The notes below the pieces were generated by a model, which was given only the letters and a program-made list of their open reading frames with translations, searched no databases and was not told where the DNA came from. A DNA stretch of 9,511 nucleotides from an uncultured Verrucomicrobiota bacterium (GTDB taxonomy: Bacteria; Verrucomicrobiota; Kiritimatiellia; RFP12; UBA1067), in NCBI GenBank assembly GCA_945947925.1, contig CAMEZU010000050.1, positions 1 through 9,511 of the forward strand, written 5' to 3'. The position numbers were made by a program, and so were the translations under genes. Shown here one piece after another: positions 1 to 6,032 of the stretch. Positions within the stretch are counted from its first letter, which is position 1. Every line of letters begins with the position of its first letter.

Positions 1-2
1 AC

Positions 3-173
3 CACGAGGGCTTCATCGAGGCGTTCGCGAACATCTACGACGAGTTCTGCGCCGCTGTTCGCGACCGCCAGGCCCACGACCATCCGGGCGCCCGTGAAGG
101 CGTCAGGACGATGCGGTTCGTCGAGGCGGCCCTCGCCTCTCACGCCCAGGGCAACCGCTGGGTCGCACTGTAA
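3..173 (+). CDS. Gfo/Idh/MocA family oxidoreductase, C-terminal fragment
   Basis: The first 56 codons readable in frame 3 end in TAA at 171-173, and the gene begins outside the window. The peptide opens with HEGFIEAFANIYDEFCAAV and later has GVRTMRFVEAALASHAQGNRWVAL. In the Gfo/Idh/MocA family the C-terminal helix carries a (H)xxGYxEAFxNIYxxF-type motif, followed by a helix of the pattern G(x)R(x)xxFVEAxLxSxxxxxxWV, so the match is good even without the Rossmann domain. Members are NAD(P)-dependent dehydrogenases, often acting on sugars, inositols or their derivatives; the substrate cannot be inferred here. The gene is followed by a 141-base AT-richer gap, so it probably ends its own transcription unit. 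Confidence 0.8.
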   Translation, partial: HEGFIEAFANIYDEFCAAVRDRQAHDHPGAREGVRTMRFVEAALASHAQGNRWVAL

Positions 174-206
174 GGCGCATTCAAACGAGAATTGTCGGCA
201 TTGACC

Positions 207-236
207 CTTGAAGTGTCACATCTACGACACTTCAAG
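207..236. promoter_or_regulatory. Perfect 11-bp inverted repeat, probable operator
   Basis: Arm CTTGAAGTGTC (207-217) and arm GACACTTCAAG (226-236) are exact reverse complements separated by 8 bases. The right arm covers the place where a -35 element would sit for the -10-like hexamer at 251-256. No T-run follows, which argues against an intrinsic terminator for the upstream oxidoreductase gene. Crp/Fnr dimers bind two-fold symmetric sites of about this size, and the inner TGTC/GACA loosely recalls the Crp half-site TGTGA. Autoregulation by the Crp/Fnr-type protein encoded just downstream is therefore the simplest inference, with repression the likelier sign because of the -35 overlap. A binding site for another factor is equally possible on sequence alone. 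Confidence 0.6.
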
Positions 237-247
237 CCAATTTGTTG

Positions 248-256
248 TGATAGAAT
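248..256 (+). promoter_or_regulatory. Candidate extended -10 promoter of the Crp/Fnr gene
   Basis: TGATAGAAT gives a TGn extended -10 followed by TAGAAT (one mismatch to TATAAT). Including preceding bases it reads TTGTGATAGAAT, close to the TGTGSTATAAT elements before four other genes in this window. Transcription would start near 263, leaving a leader of about 50 bases before the ATG at 315, unlike the other four, where the start codon is almost at +1. No good -35 hexamer is visible; the expected place (about 228-233) lies in the right arm of the inverted repeat. Confidence 0.5.
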
Positions 257-314
257 CTCAGCAAAATTAAGGGCAATTGATTTGTTGCGGAAGAGCCATT
301 CGTGCGGGGGTGCG

Positions 315-1001
315 ATGTCGCAGGGCAAGACCTGCGGCAAGCGTTGTGCTTTCCTGTACAAGGCCCTGGCGACGACGCCCCTGTTCCGCGGGTATGATGC
401 GGCGGAAGTCGAGACGATCTGCGGGCTCCTGAAAGCGCGGCTGAAGCATTATGCGGCGGGTGCGATTGTCGCCCACGAATGCATGGCGGTGAAGGACCTT
501 TTCGTGGTGATTTCGGGCAAGGTCGTCACGTCGATCTGCGGGCTGACGGAAGACCGCCGTCATCAGCTTATGTATTCGATCCCGGGCGAGCTCATCGGTT
601 CGGCTTTTCCTGAGATGCGGCTGGAGGGCTATCCTTTCCTGATGACGGCGGTCGAGCCGAGCGACATTCTTCTCCTCGACGTCGAAGCGGCGCACGAGCT
701 GATTCGTAGCCCTGAATACGGGACGCTTCTGCGCAACATGCTCCACCTGTCGGGCCGGCGGTGCGTCCGGGTGGTCCGCAAGTTGGCGGTGATGAGCTGC
801 TACGAGACGAGCGACCGCATTCTGCTGCATCTCCGGCATCATTACGAGGACACGGGCGATCGGCTGCTGGCCTTCAAGAGGACGGAACTTGCCGAATACC
901 TGGGCGTGAACCGCACGGCGCTGTACCGTTCGATCGCGAAACTCGTCGAGTCGGGCGCCATCCGGGCCTCGCGCGGCAAGCTCGAGCTGCTGACGCCCTG
1001 A
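315..1001 (+). CDS. Crp/Fnr family transcriptional regulator
   Basis: 228 aa, a normal length for the family. Residues about 15-125 form the cyclic-nucleotide-binding-type beta roll (PLFRGYDAAEVETI, then VKDLFVVISGKVV, then IPGELIGSAF). A long dimerisation helix follows (about 126-160), and then a Crp-type winged helix with TSDRILLHLR and the recognition region FKRTELAEYLGVNRTALYRSI at about 188-208. The reading frame is open upstream to a TTG at 192, but that extension would translate the inverted repeat and the -10 element, so I place the start at ATG 315, which has a G-rich GGGGG stretch about 6 bases upstream. Cysteines occur at 7, 11, 36, 56, 75, 150 and 162, but not in the Fnr C-x2-C-x5-C arrangement, so an oxygen-sensing Fe-S cluster is not supported. 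The residues needed for cAMP binding are not evident, so the ligand is unknown. It probably controls its own promoter through the inverted repeat at 207-236. Confidence 0.88.
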   Translation: MSQGKTCGKRCAFLYKALATTPLFRGYDAAEVETICGLLKARLKHYAAGAIVAHECMAVKDLFVVISGKVVTSICGLTEDRRHQLMYSIPGELIGSAFPEMRLEGYPFLMTAVEPSDILLLDVEAAHELIRSPEYGTLLRNMLHLSGRRCVRVVRKLAVMSCYETSDRILLHLRHHYEDTGDRLLAFKRTELAEYLGVNRTALYRSIAKLVESGAIRASRGKLELLTP

Positions 1002-1023
1002 CGCGGGCGGCGCGGGGCCGCTT

Positions 1024-1039
1024 GTGCTATAATAGGGGC
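1024..1039 (+). promoter_or_regulatory. TGTGCTATAAT promoter, start codon at about +1
   Basis: In the 38-base gap after the Crp/Fnr gene, an extended -10 (TGC then TATAAT at 1028-1033) is followed by only six bases before the ATG at 1040. Transcription normally begins about 6-8 bases after the -10, so the A of the ATG would be close to +1 and the message leaderless. No convincing -35 hexamer is visible about 17 bases upstream (GC-rich region). Near-identical elements precede 2249, 6033 and 8461. Confidence 0.72.
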
Positions 1040-2134
1040 ATGACAAAAGCATTGGGATGGACGGCCTTCGGGCTGTCGGTTGCCTTGTCCGGCTGCATGA
1101 CGCCCCGGACCGGCGAGTTCTATCAGGAAACCAAATCCTGCCGCATCGGGTCATGGCTGACGCTGACCGAGGCGGAGAAGCAGTTCACCTCCTATTCGTT
1201 GCTCAGCGTGCCGTTGAAGCTGATCTTCCAGGGCGTGGACGTTGCGGTGGTGAATCCGCTCTGGGATACCTTCATGCTGCCGGTCGACGCCTTCTATCCG
1301 CGCCATGCGCGGACCTTCCGCGTCGTGGACGGAGAGGGCCGTCCGGTTGCGGGCGCGTCCGTGAGTGTCGACGGAATGTACCGCGGGGACGGATGGGCGG
1401 ACCACACGTGCTCGACCGAGACCAGGGACGTCGGGATCTCGGACAAGGACGGTGCGTTTGCCGTGTCGCGTCTGCACCGCGGCTACAGGCCCTTCGACTG
1501 CACCGTCGCCGCCGAAGGCTATCACAGCCGCCGGTTCGTCCTGCACGCGAGCGGGGCCGAAACCGCGGCCGCGGATCCGCTCGTCCTCACGCTCGACGCG
1601 GTCCGCGATCCGATCGACCATCCCGTCCGTTCGTTCCGCCTGCCGCTGTCGTGGACGACGGGCGAGCAGCGGTGGTCGCGTGGCTACGATCTCGCCAAGG
1701 GCGCCTGGATGCCGCCCTACGGCACAGGCGAGCACGCCGACATGACGGTCGAGACGACAATCTCCGCATCGAACCGTCTGCAGCGCGTCGTCCTGCGTCC
1801 GGGCGAGTCGGGGACGGGCTTCGCGCGGGCGACCCTGAAGCCGAACGTCGATCCGCGCTTCTTCGTGACCGACTACGAGGTGCCGCCCCTGACGGATTTC
1901 GAGACCGAGTTCAACCTGGTTCACCAGGAGATCACGAGCACGGGCGCTTTGCTTCAGGTGACGAATCCGTCGGAAGGGGGGTCGGCACTGAAGATCGGAA
2001 AGGAATATGTCATCTACCGCGTCCGCCGCGAGGACGGGGTCCATGTCGGTGCGCTCGTGCCGACCCTGCTCGGATGGGACATGCGCAACGTCTGGAATCC
2101 GGTGCCCGGCAGCCGGTCGCTCGAATACCGGTGA
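1040..2134 (+). CDS. Predicted lipoprotein with a carboxypeptidase-regulatory-like domain
   Basis: 364 aa. A short signal peptide ends in the lipobox ALSGC, with C19 as the predicted lipidated residue, so the product should be membrane-anchored and exported. Residues about 27-85 (LTLTEAEKQFTSYSLLSVPL, then VVNPLWDTFMLPVDAFY) resemble the small YceK/YidQ-type lipoproteins, with their invariant D-T-(L/F)-LP-(Y/V)D segment. Residues about 90-175 look like a carboxypeptidase-regulatory/CnaB-type beta sandwich: FRVVDGEGRPVAGASVSV, then SDKDGAFAVSRL, then VAAEGYHSRRFVL. The remaining ~190 residues are not recognised. ATG 1040 is chosen because it gives the signal peptide and lies directly behind the promoter. 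The frame ends at TGA 2132-2134, but coding character continues in a different frame to 2217, so the true C-terminus may be about 28 residues longer. Function unknown. Confidence 0.8.
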   Translation: MTKALGWTAFGLSVALSGCMTPRTGEFYQETKSCRIGSWLTLTEAEKQFTSYSLLSVPLKLIFQGVDVAVVNPLWDTFMLPVDAFYPRHARTFRVVDGEGRPVAGASVSVDGMYRGDGWADHTCSTETRDVGISDKDGAFAVSRLHRGYRPFDCTVAAEGYHSRRFVLHASGAETAAADPLVLTLDAVRDPIDHPVRSFRLPLSWTTGEQRWSRGYDLAKGAWMPPYGTGEHADMTVETTISASNRLQRVVLRPGESGTGFARATLKPNVDPRFFVTDYEVPPLTDFETEFNLVHQEITSTGALLQVTNPSEGGSALKIGKEYVIYRVRREDGVHVGALVPTLLGWDMRNVWNPVPGSRSLEYR

Positions 2135-2217
2135 GGTCCGTCGGACTGGACGGCGAAGCTGCGCAGACGTTCGCGCTGACGCAGTGGTCCTTCGTGCAGG
2201 CGACGGAGGTGCGGTGA
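2131..2217 (+). other. Possible frameshifted C-terminal continuation of the lipoprotein, or tiny overlapping ORF
   Basis: From the GTG at 2131, which overlaps the lipoprotein stop in a GTGA, a different frame runs for 28 codons to TGA 2215-2217. Nearly all third positions are G or C (my count is 24 of 27 after the first codon), as in the real genes here, and the peptide (containing GLDGEAAQTFALTQWSFVQA) looks like normal protein rather than the Arg/Pro-rich output of shadow frames. It could be the displaced end of the lipoprotein after a one-base indel or assembly error, or a small coupled ORF. There is no canonical slippery heptamer at the junction, so programmed frameshifting is unlikely. 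Confidence 0.4.
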
Positions 2218-2229
2218 GGAAACTCCCGC

Positions 2230-2248
2230 TGTGGTATAATACTCAACC
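2230..2248 (+). promoter_or_regulatory. TGTGGTATAAT promoter of the ruvC operon
   Basis: Extended -10 with TATAAT at 2235-2240, followed by eight bases and then the ATG at 2249. Transcription would begin within a base or two of the start codon. No Shine-Dalgarno sequence fits in the remaining leader. It should drive the overlapping gene chain 2249-5964. Confidence 0.72.
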
Positions 2249-2743
2249 ATGATCATCCTTGGTGTCGACACATCGCTTCGTTCGACCGGCTATGGCGTCC
2301 TTGAGACGCAGGGGAGCCGGCTGCGGGTACTTGCGTACGGAAACATTCCGAACGGACCGAAGGTGCCGGTCTCGGAGTGCCTGAAGAAGATTCACGGGAC
2401 GATCGCGGACCTGATCGCGACCTGGCAGCCCGAGGTGATGAGCGTCGAGAAGGTGATTTACGGCAAGAACGCGAACACGATGATGGTGCTCGGCGAGGCC
2501 CGCGGGGCGGTGATCGTCGCCGGGGCCGAGGCGGGACGCGCAATCTACGAGTACGAGCCGCGGCGCGTGAAGATGTCCGTCTGCGGCAACGGCATGGCCG
2601 AGAAGAAGCAGGTCCAGTGGATGGTGAAGACGCTGCTCGCCCTCGGCGAACTGCCGCAGAATGATGCGGCCGATGCGCTGGCGCTTGCGATCTGCCACGC
2701 GCATGCGAATTCGGTGCTGTCGCGGGGAGAGAACAAGGTATGA
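2249..2743 (+). CDS. ruvC: Holliday junction resolvase RuvC
   Basis: 164 aa, close to the usual 160-175. RuvC is the dimeric RNase-H-fold endonuclease that cuts Holliday junctions symmetrically, working with the RuvAB branch-migration motor; ruvA and ruvB are not in this window. The four acidic catalytic residues are in place: D7 in ILGVDTSLRSTGYGV, E67 in SVEKV, and D139 and D142 in NDAADALALAICH. The conserved basic region RRVKMSVCGNGMAEKKQV (about 105-122) and KNANTMMVLGEARG (73-86) also match the family. One oddity: the position of E. coli F69, an aromatic residue implicated in DNA distortion, is Ile70, followed by Tyr71. The start at ATG 2249 is fixed by the MIILGVD opening and the adjacent promoter. 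The stop overlaps the next ATG in ATGA. Confidence 0.96.
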   Translation: MIILGVDTSLRSTGYGVLETQGSRLRVLAYGNIPNGPKVPVSECLKKIHGTIADLIATWQPEVMSVEKVIYGKNANTMMVLGEARGAVIVAGAEAGRAIYEYEPRRVKMSVCGNGMAEKKQVQWMVKTLLALGELPQNDAADALALAICHAHANSVLSRGENKV

Positions 2744-3393
2744 CAAGCAGAGTGCAGTCCACCGGCGAGGAAATCGCCAACACGGTCACCCACGTCGTCG
2801 GGTCCCATCTCGGCGCGGCGATGCTCGCGCTCGTCGTGTGGGCGGGCGCTGCAAGCGGCACGGCCGTCGCCTGGAAGGTGACGAGCGGCGCGATCTTCGG
2901 CGCGTCGATGATCCTGCTCTATTCCGTCTCGTCGGCCTATCACGCGGTGACGAATGCGAAGGCGAAGCAGGTCCTTCACGTGATGGACCACATGGCGATC
3001 TACTTCCTGATCGCCGGCAGCTACACGCCGTTCTGCCTCGTCTCGCTACGACCGACCAATCCGGGGCTCGCGTGGTCCATCTTCGGCATCGAGTGGGGCG
3101 CGACGCTCGTCGGCATCTTCTTCAAGCTCAGGACGACGGGACGCTTCCGCTATCTCTCGACAAGCGCCTATGTGATCATGGGCTGGGCCGCGCTCGCGGC
3201 GATCGTGCCGCTCGTGCGGAGTCTCGAGGGACTCGGGACGATGTGGCTCGCGACCGGCGGCGCGCTCTACACGCTCGGCTGCATCTTCTATCTCTGGAAG
3301 TCCCTCCCCTACGCCCACATGGTCTGGCACCTCTTCGTGCTGGCGGGAACGATCTGCCACTTCTTCTGCATCTTCTGGTACGTGATGGCATGA
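2740..3393 (+). CDS. trhA: Hemolysin III / PAQR family membrane protein
   Basis: 217 aa with seven predicted membrane segments, typical of the bacterial HlyIII/YqfA (TrhA) branch of the PAQR family. Hallmarks: EEIANTVTHVVGSHLGA at the N-terminus, SVSSAYHAV (S64, H68), MDHMAIYFLIAGSYTPFCL (D83) and HMVWHLFVLAGTICHF, where H193 and H197 form the HxxxH half of the metal site. In PAQR proteins these His residues, with the Ser/Asp pair nearby, hold zinc in a ceramidase-like or hydrolase-like site. YqfA of E. coli has been linked to membrane-energetics/lipid regulation, but no haemolytic role should be assumed. The start overlaps the ruvC stop by four bases (ATGA), with GGGGAGAG at 2724-2731 as ribosome binding site. 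Its presence in a housekeeping operon suggests a constitutive membrane function. Confidence 0.92.
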   Translation: MTSRVQSTGEEIANTVTHVVGSHLGAAMLALVVWAGAASGTAVAWKVTSGAIFGASMILLYSVSSAYHAVTNAKAKQVLHVMDHMAIYFLIAGSYTPFCLVSLRPTNPGLAWSIFGIEWGATLVGIFFKLRTTGRFRYLSTSAYVIMGWAALAAIVPLVRSLEGLGTMWLATGGALYTLGCIFYLWKSLPYAHMVWHLFVLAGTICHFFCIFWYVMA

Positions 3394-4481
3394 CACGCGC
3401 GATTGTTTCCCTTGGATCGAATCTGGAACCGCGGACGGTTTACCTCGCCCGTGCGCGCGCGGCGCTCGCCGCCCTGCCTGAGACGCGGGTTGTTGCTGCG
3501 AGCTCCGTTTTGGAGACCGAGCCAGTCGATGTGCCGGACGCATACGCGGATCTCGCGTTCCTCAATCAGGTCGTCGTCTGCGAGACCGACCTGGGCGCAC
3601 AGGACTTCGCGCGGCGGATGCATGCGATCGAGGACGCGCTCGGGCGCGTGCGGACGGTCCGGAACGGTCCGCGCACGATCGACCTCGATCTCGTCGACTT
3701 CGGCGGACTCGTCCTCGAGACGCCCGAGCTCACCCTGCCGCATCCGCGGGCGCACGAGCGGGACTTCGTGATGCGTCCGCTCGCCGAGCTCGGCCTCGCG
3801 CTCAATCGCGAGGTGGGCCCGGGCTTCGTCCGCGACCAGCTCGCGCGCGGCAACCGCGTGCTGCTCGTCGTGCGCCATTCGGAGCGTCCCAAGATCGACG
3901 GCGAGGACAAGACCTTCGGCGCGGCGCTGCCGCTGACGCCGGAGGGCGAGCGGCTGTGCCTCGCGTACGGACGTCTCCTGAAGGGTGCGACGGACGACGT
4001 GCAGTTCCGGGCGAGTCCGCTCCGGCGCACCGTCCTCACCGCGCAGTTTATCGCCAAAGGCCTGGGGAGCAAGGTGTCGGAGATTCCGACGGACGCGGCG
4101 ATCGGGAACGGCAGCGCCTTCATCGCGGACGAGCTGCAGGTGTGGGAGTTGTTCCGGGACGGACGCTTCTTCGAGAAGATGGGGGACTACCTCGAGCGCG
4201 GGACGCAGGTCGGCTTCAACGCGCTCGGTCCGTCGACGAAGGCCTTCGAGGACTACTGCGTCTCGCAGTTCACGGGACGCCTCGGCGTCTTCACGTCGCA
4301 CGACGTGTATCTCGCGGCGTATGCCAAGGGAAGCGGCATCCTGGCGTCGGTGACAAAGGACAACTGGCCGCGGTTTCTCGATGCGATCGCGATCGTCATC
4401 CGTCCGGACGGATCGCGTGACCGCGCCTTCGTGCGCGCGGGACTGACGGACGGCATCTGCGGTGTGGGAGCGAAGGCATGA
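3390..4481 (+). CDS. folK: FolK (HPPK) fused to a histidine phosphatase domain
   Basis: 363 aa, about twice the length of a stand-alone FolK. Residues 1-134 are 6-hydroxymethyl-7,8-dihydropterin pyrophosphokinase: SLGSNLEPR at the start, LETEPVDVPDAYADLAFLNQ (41-60), the Mg-binding NGPRTIDLDL with D98 and D100, then LPHPRAHERDFVMRPLAEL. It transfers diphosphate from ATP to the pterin in folate synthesis. After about 20 residues a histidine phosphatase domain starts at NRVLLVVRHSERP: the RH motif has catalytic H163, ASPLRRTVLTA (208-218) supplies a second Arg, and FTSHDVYLAAY supplies the second His (H304). The catalytic RH, Arg and second His are present, so the domain should be active. There is one continuous frame with no stop between the domains. 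The start is ATG 3390, coupled to the previous stop by ATGA. The phosphatase substrate is not known; a pterin phosphate such as dihydroneopterin monophosphate is an attractive guess because that dephosphorylation precedes FolK in the pathway. Confidence 0.92.
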   Translation: MTRAIVSLGSNLEPRTVYLARARAALAALPETRVVAASSVLETEPVDVPDAYADLAFLNQVVVCETDLGAQDFARRMHAIEDALGRVRTVRNGPRTIDLDLVDFGGLVLETPELTLPHPRAHERDFVMRPLAELGLALNREVGPGFVRDQLARGNRVLLVVRHSERPKIDGEDKTFGAALPLTPEGERLCLAYGRLLKGATDDVQFRASPLRRTVLTAQFIAKGLGSKVSEIPTDAAIGNGSAFIADELQVWELFRDGRFFEKMGDYLERGTQVGFNALGPSTKAFEDYCVSQFTGRLGVFTSHDVYLAAYAKGSGILASVTKDNWPRFLDAIAIVIRPDGSRDRAFVRAGLTDGICGVGAKA

Positions 4482-5380
4482 AGAAACATCTCGGGGCGAT
4501 TCTCCTGTTGATCACAACGCTCTTCTGGGGCGGTGGATTTGTCGGACAGAAGTACGGGGCCGACCATCTCGGCACGGCGGCGGTGATCGCGCTCCGGTCC
4601 GTTCTGGCGGTTGCCTTCCTGCTTGTCGTCCAGCTCGTGCGTCGCGCCAACGGCTTCGACGCGAAGACGCTGAAGGCCGGCGCGATCTGCGGCGTCGCCC
4701 TCTTCGTGCCGATGTACGCGCAGCAGCTTGCGTTCGACGCGGAGGTCTCGCCGGGCGTCTGCGCATTCCTGACGGCGAACTACATGCTGCTCGTGCCGGT
4801 CTTCGGACTTTTCGTCGGGCGGCGTGCGTCCGTCTCGGAATGGGTCGCGCTCGTGCCCGCGCTCGTCGGCACCTACCTCATCTGCGTGAAGGCAGGCGAG
4901 CGTTTCGCCGTCGGGACGGGCGAGCTGCTGACGCTGCTCTGTGCGGCGCTCTTCGCGGTGGAGATCCTGGTCGTGGACCGCTTTGCGCCGGGGACGGACA
5001 CGATCGCGCTCTCGATCGTGATGTTCGCGACGTGCGGACTCTGTGCGCTCCCGTTCCTTGCGCTCCCGGCCGAGGCCTCGCGCCTGACGGTGGAGAGCGT
5101 CACGGGCGCGCTTCCCGCGCTCCTTTTTCTCGGCGTCTGCGCGTCCGGCATCGGCTACACGCTTCAGAACGTCGCGCAGGGGATGCGCACGCCGCCGGCG
5201 CTCGCGGCAATCGTGATGAGCCTCGAGTCCGTCTTCGGCGCGCTCTTCGGCTGGCTCTTCTGCAACGACGTCTTCTCGTCCCGCTGCCTCGTCGGCTGCG
5301 CGCTCGTCTTCCTGGCGGCGCTTGGCGCGGAACTCACGCACGTGATCGGAAAGGGCCCCGCATGCGCGGAGACACGGTGA
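4478..5380 (+). CDS. EamA/DMT superfamily transporter
   Basis: 300 aa with about ten hydrophobic segments arranged as two EamA repeats (roughly 6-138 and 148-290), the standard ten-helix drug/metabolite transporter layout. Family marks are the opening ITTLFWGGGFVGQKYG, the segment CAFLTANYMLLVPVFGLFVG at the end of the first repeat's core, and PPALAAIVMSLESVFGALFGWL near the C-terminus. Such proteins sit in the inner membrane and move amino acids, nucleotides, vitamins or other metabolites, usually outward; the substrate cannot be told from sequence. It overlaps the folK-fusion stop by four bases (ATGA) and has a good ribosome binding site, GGGAG at 4466-4470. Its position between folate and thiamine enzymes could hint at vitamin or precursor transport, but this is context only. 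Confidence 0.92.
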   Translation: MKKHLGAILLLITTLFWGGGFVGQKYGADHLGTAAVIALRSVLAVAFLLVVQLVRRANGFDAKTLKAGAICGVALFVPMYAQQLAFDAEVSPGVCAFLTANYMLLVPVFGLFVGRRASVSEWVALVPALVGTYLICVKAGERFAVGTGELLTLLCAALFAVEILVVDRFAPGTDTIALSIVMFATCGLCALPFLALPAEASRLTVESVTGALPALLFLGVCASGIGYTLQNVAQGMRTPPALAAIVMSLESVFGALFGWLFCNDVFSSRCLVGCALVFLAALGAELTHVIGKGPACAETR

Positions 5381-5964
5381 TCCTGGCGGCGGGGGATTTC
5401 CCGCGTGCGGGCGGTGCGGCGTGGCGGCTCCTTGCAGGCGCGAAGCGCGTCGTCTGCTGCGACGGCGCGGCACAGGCCTACCGGCGGCGGTTCAAGCGCG
5501 AACCGCTGGCGATCGTCGGGGACCTCGATTCGCTGAAGGGCGGCAGGTCGGGCGGCGCACGGATCGTGCACGTTGCCGAGCAGGAGACGAACGACCTCGC
5601 GAAGGCGGTCCGCTGGTGCGCGGCGCAGGGCTGGAAGCGTCCGGTCATCGTGGGTGCGACGGGGAAGCGCGAGGACCACACGCTCGGGAACGTGTTCCGC
5701 GCGCTCGCGTTCGGCCTCGAGATCGTGACGGACCACGGCCGCTTCGTGCCGTTTGAGGGACGGCTCCGCCTGAAGGTCGCCGCAGGCGCACCTGTGTCCG
5801 TCTTCGCGCCGGACCCGACGACGCGCATGACGTCGAAGGGACTCGAATGGCCGTTGGACGGCGTTCGCTTCGACAACCTCTACTGCGCCACCCTCAACCG
5901 TGCGACGGCCACGACCGTAACGTTGACCTCGACCCGTCGCGTCAGCGTGTGGACGGCGGTGTAA
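5362..5964 (+). CDS. thiN: Thiamine pyrophosphokinase
   Basis: 200 aa, slightly short for the usual 205-225. The enzyme transfers diphosphate from ATP to thiamine to make thiamine diphosphate. Motifs in order: VILAAGDFP (6-14), CCDGAAQAY (32-40), IVGDLDSLKG with D54 and D56, QETNDLAKAVRW (74-85), and GATGKREDHTLGN (98-110). These are the family's nucleotide/Mg-binding and catalytic signatures. The C-terminal beta domain (about 135-200) ends in TLNRATATTVTLTSTRRVSVW, which keeps the (S/T)(L)N near the usual thiamine-binding edge. ATG 5362 overlaps the transporter gene by 19 bases and has GGAAAGGG at 5348-5355; GTG 5377, giving a 4-base GTGA overlap, is a credible alternative start. Making thiamine diphosphate from thiamine suits an organism that salvages the vitamin, though nothing here shows whether it also makes it. 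Confidence 0.93.
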   Translation: MRGDTVILAAGDFPRAGGAAWRLLAGAKRVVCCDGAAQAYRRRFKREPLAIVGDLDSLKGGRSGGARIVHVAEQETNDLAKAVRWCAAQGWKRPVIVGATGKREDHTLGNVFRALAFGLEIVTDHGRFVPFEGRLRLKVAAGAPVSVFAPDPTTRMTSKGLEWPLDGVRFDNLYCATLNRATATTVTLTSTRRVSVWTAV

Positions 5965-5969
5965 GTCGG

Positions 5970-5997
5970 CGCAAAGGAAACACAGCATTTCTTTGCG
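5970..5997 (+). terminator. Hairpin after the ruvC-to-thiN operon, possible weak terminator
   Basis: CGCAAAGGAAA (5970-5980) pairs with TTTCTTTGCG (5988-5997), a ten-base-pair stem with one bulged G and a seven-base loop. It lies six bases after the thiN stop. No T-run follows, so it is not a classic intrinsic terminator; it may slow readthrough or protect the 3' end. It ends about 22 bases before the next promoter's TATAAT. Confidence 0.4.
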
Positions 5998-6013
5998 TAA
6001 CGCGGTGGCTTCG

Positions 6014-6032
6014 TGTGCTATAATATGCGCCC
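6014..6032 (+). promoter_or_regulatory. TGTGCTATAAT promoter of the ABC ATPase gene
   Basis: Extended -10 with TATAAT at 6019-6024 in GTGTGCTATAATA, followed by eight bases to the GTG start at 6033. The geometry matches the other three strong copies and predicts a leaderless or nearly leaderless mRNA, here with GTG. TTTGCG at 5992-5997 is the nearest -35-like hexamer but is 21 bases away, so a working -35 is doubtful. Confidence 0.7.

Noticed and set aside
192..314. Upstream in-frame extension of the Crp/Fnr gene from a TTG at 192 (41 extra residues)
   Set aside because: It would translate the inverted repeat and the -10-like hexamer, its amino-acid and codon character is unlike the rest of the gene, and ATG 315 already gives a normal-length family member.
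1007..1021. GCGGC/GCCGC inverted repeat after the Crp/Fnr stop as a terminator
   Set aside because: The stem is five base pairs, there is no T-run, and such GC palindromes are common by chance at this base composition; it also abuts the next promoter.
2249..2743. RuvC-like nuclease as part of a CRISPR or mobile-element system
   Set aside because: Length and motifs fit the housekeeping Holliday junction resolvase; no repeats, transposase or cas-like genes are present.
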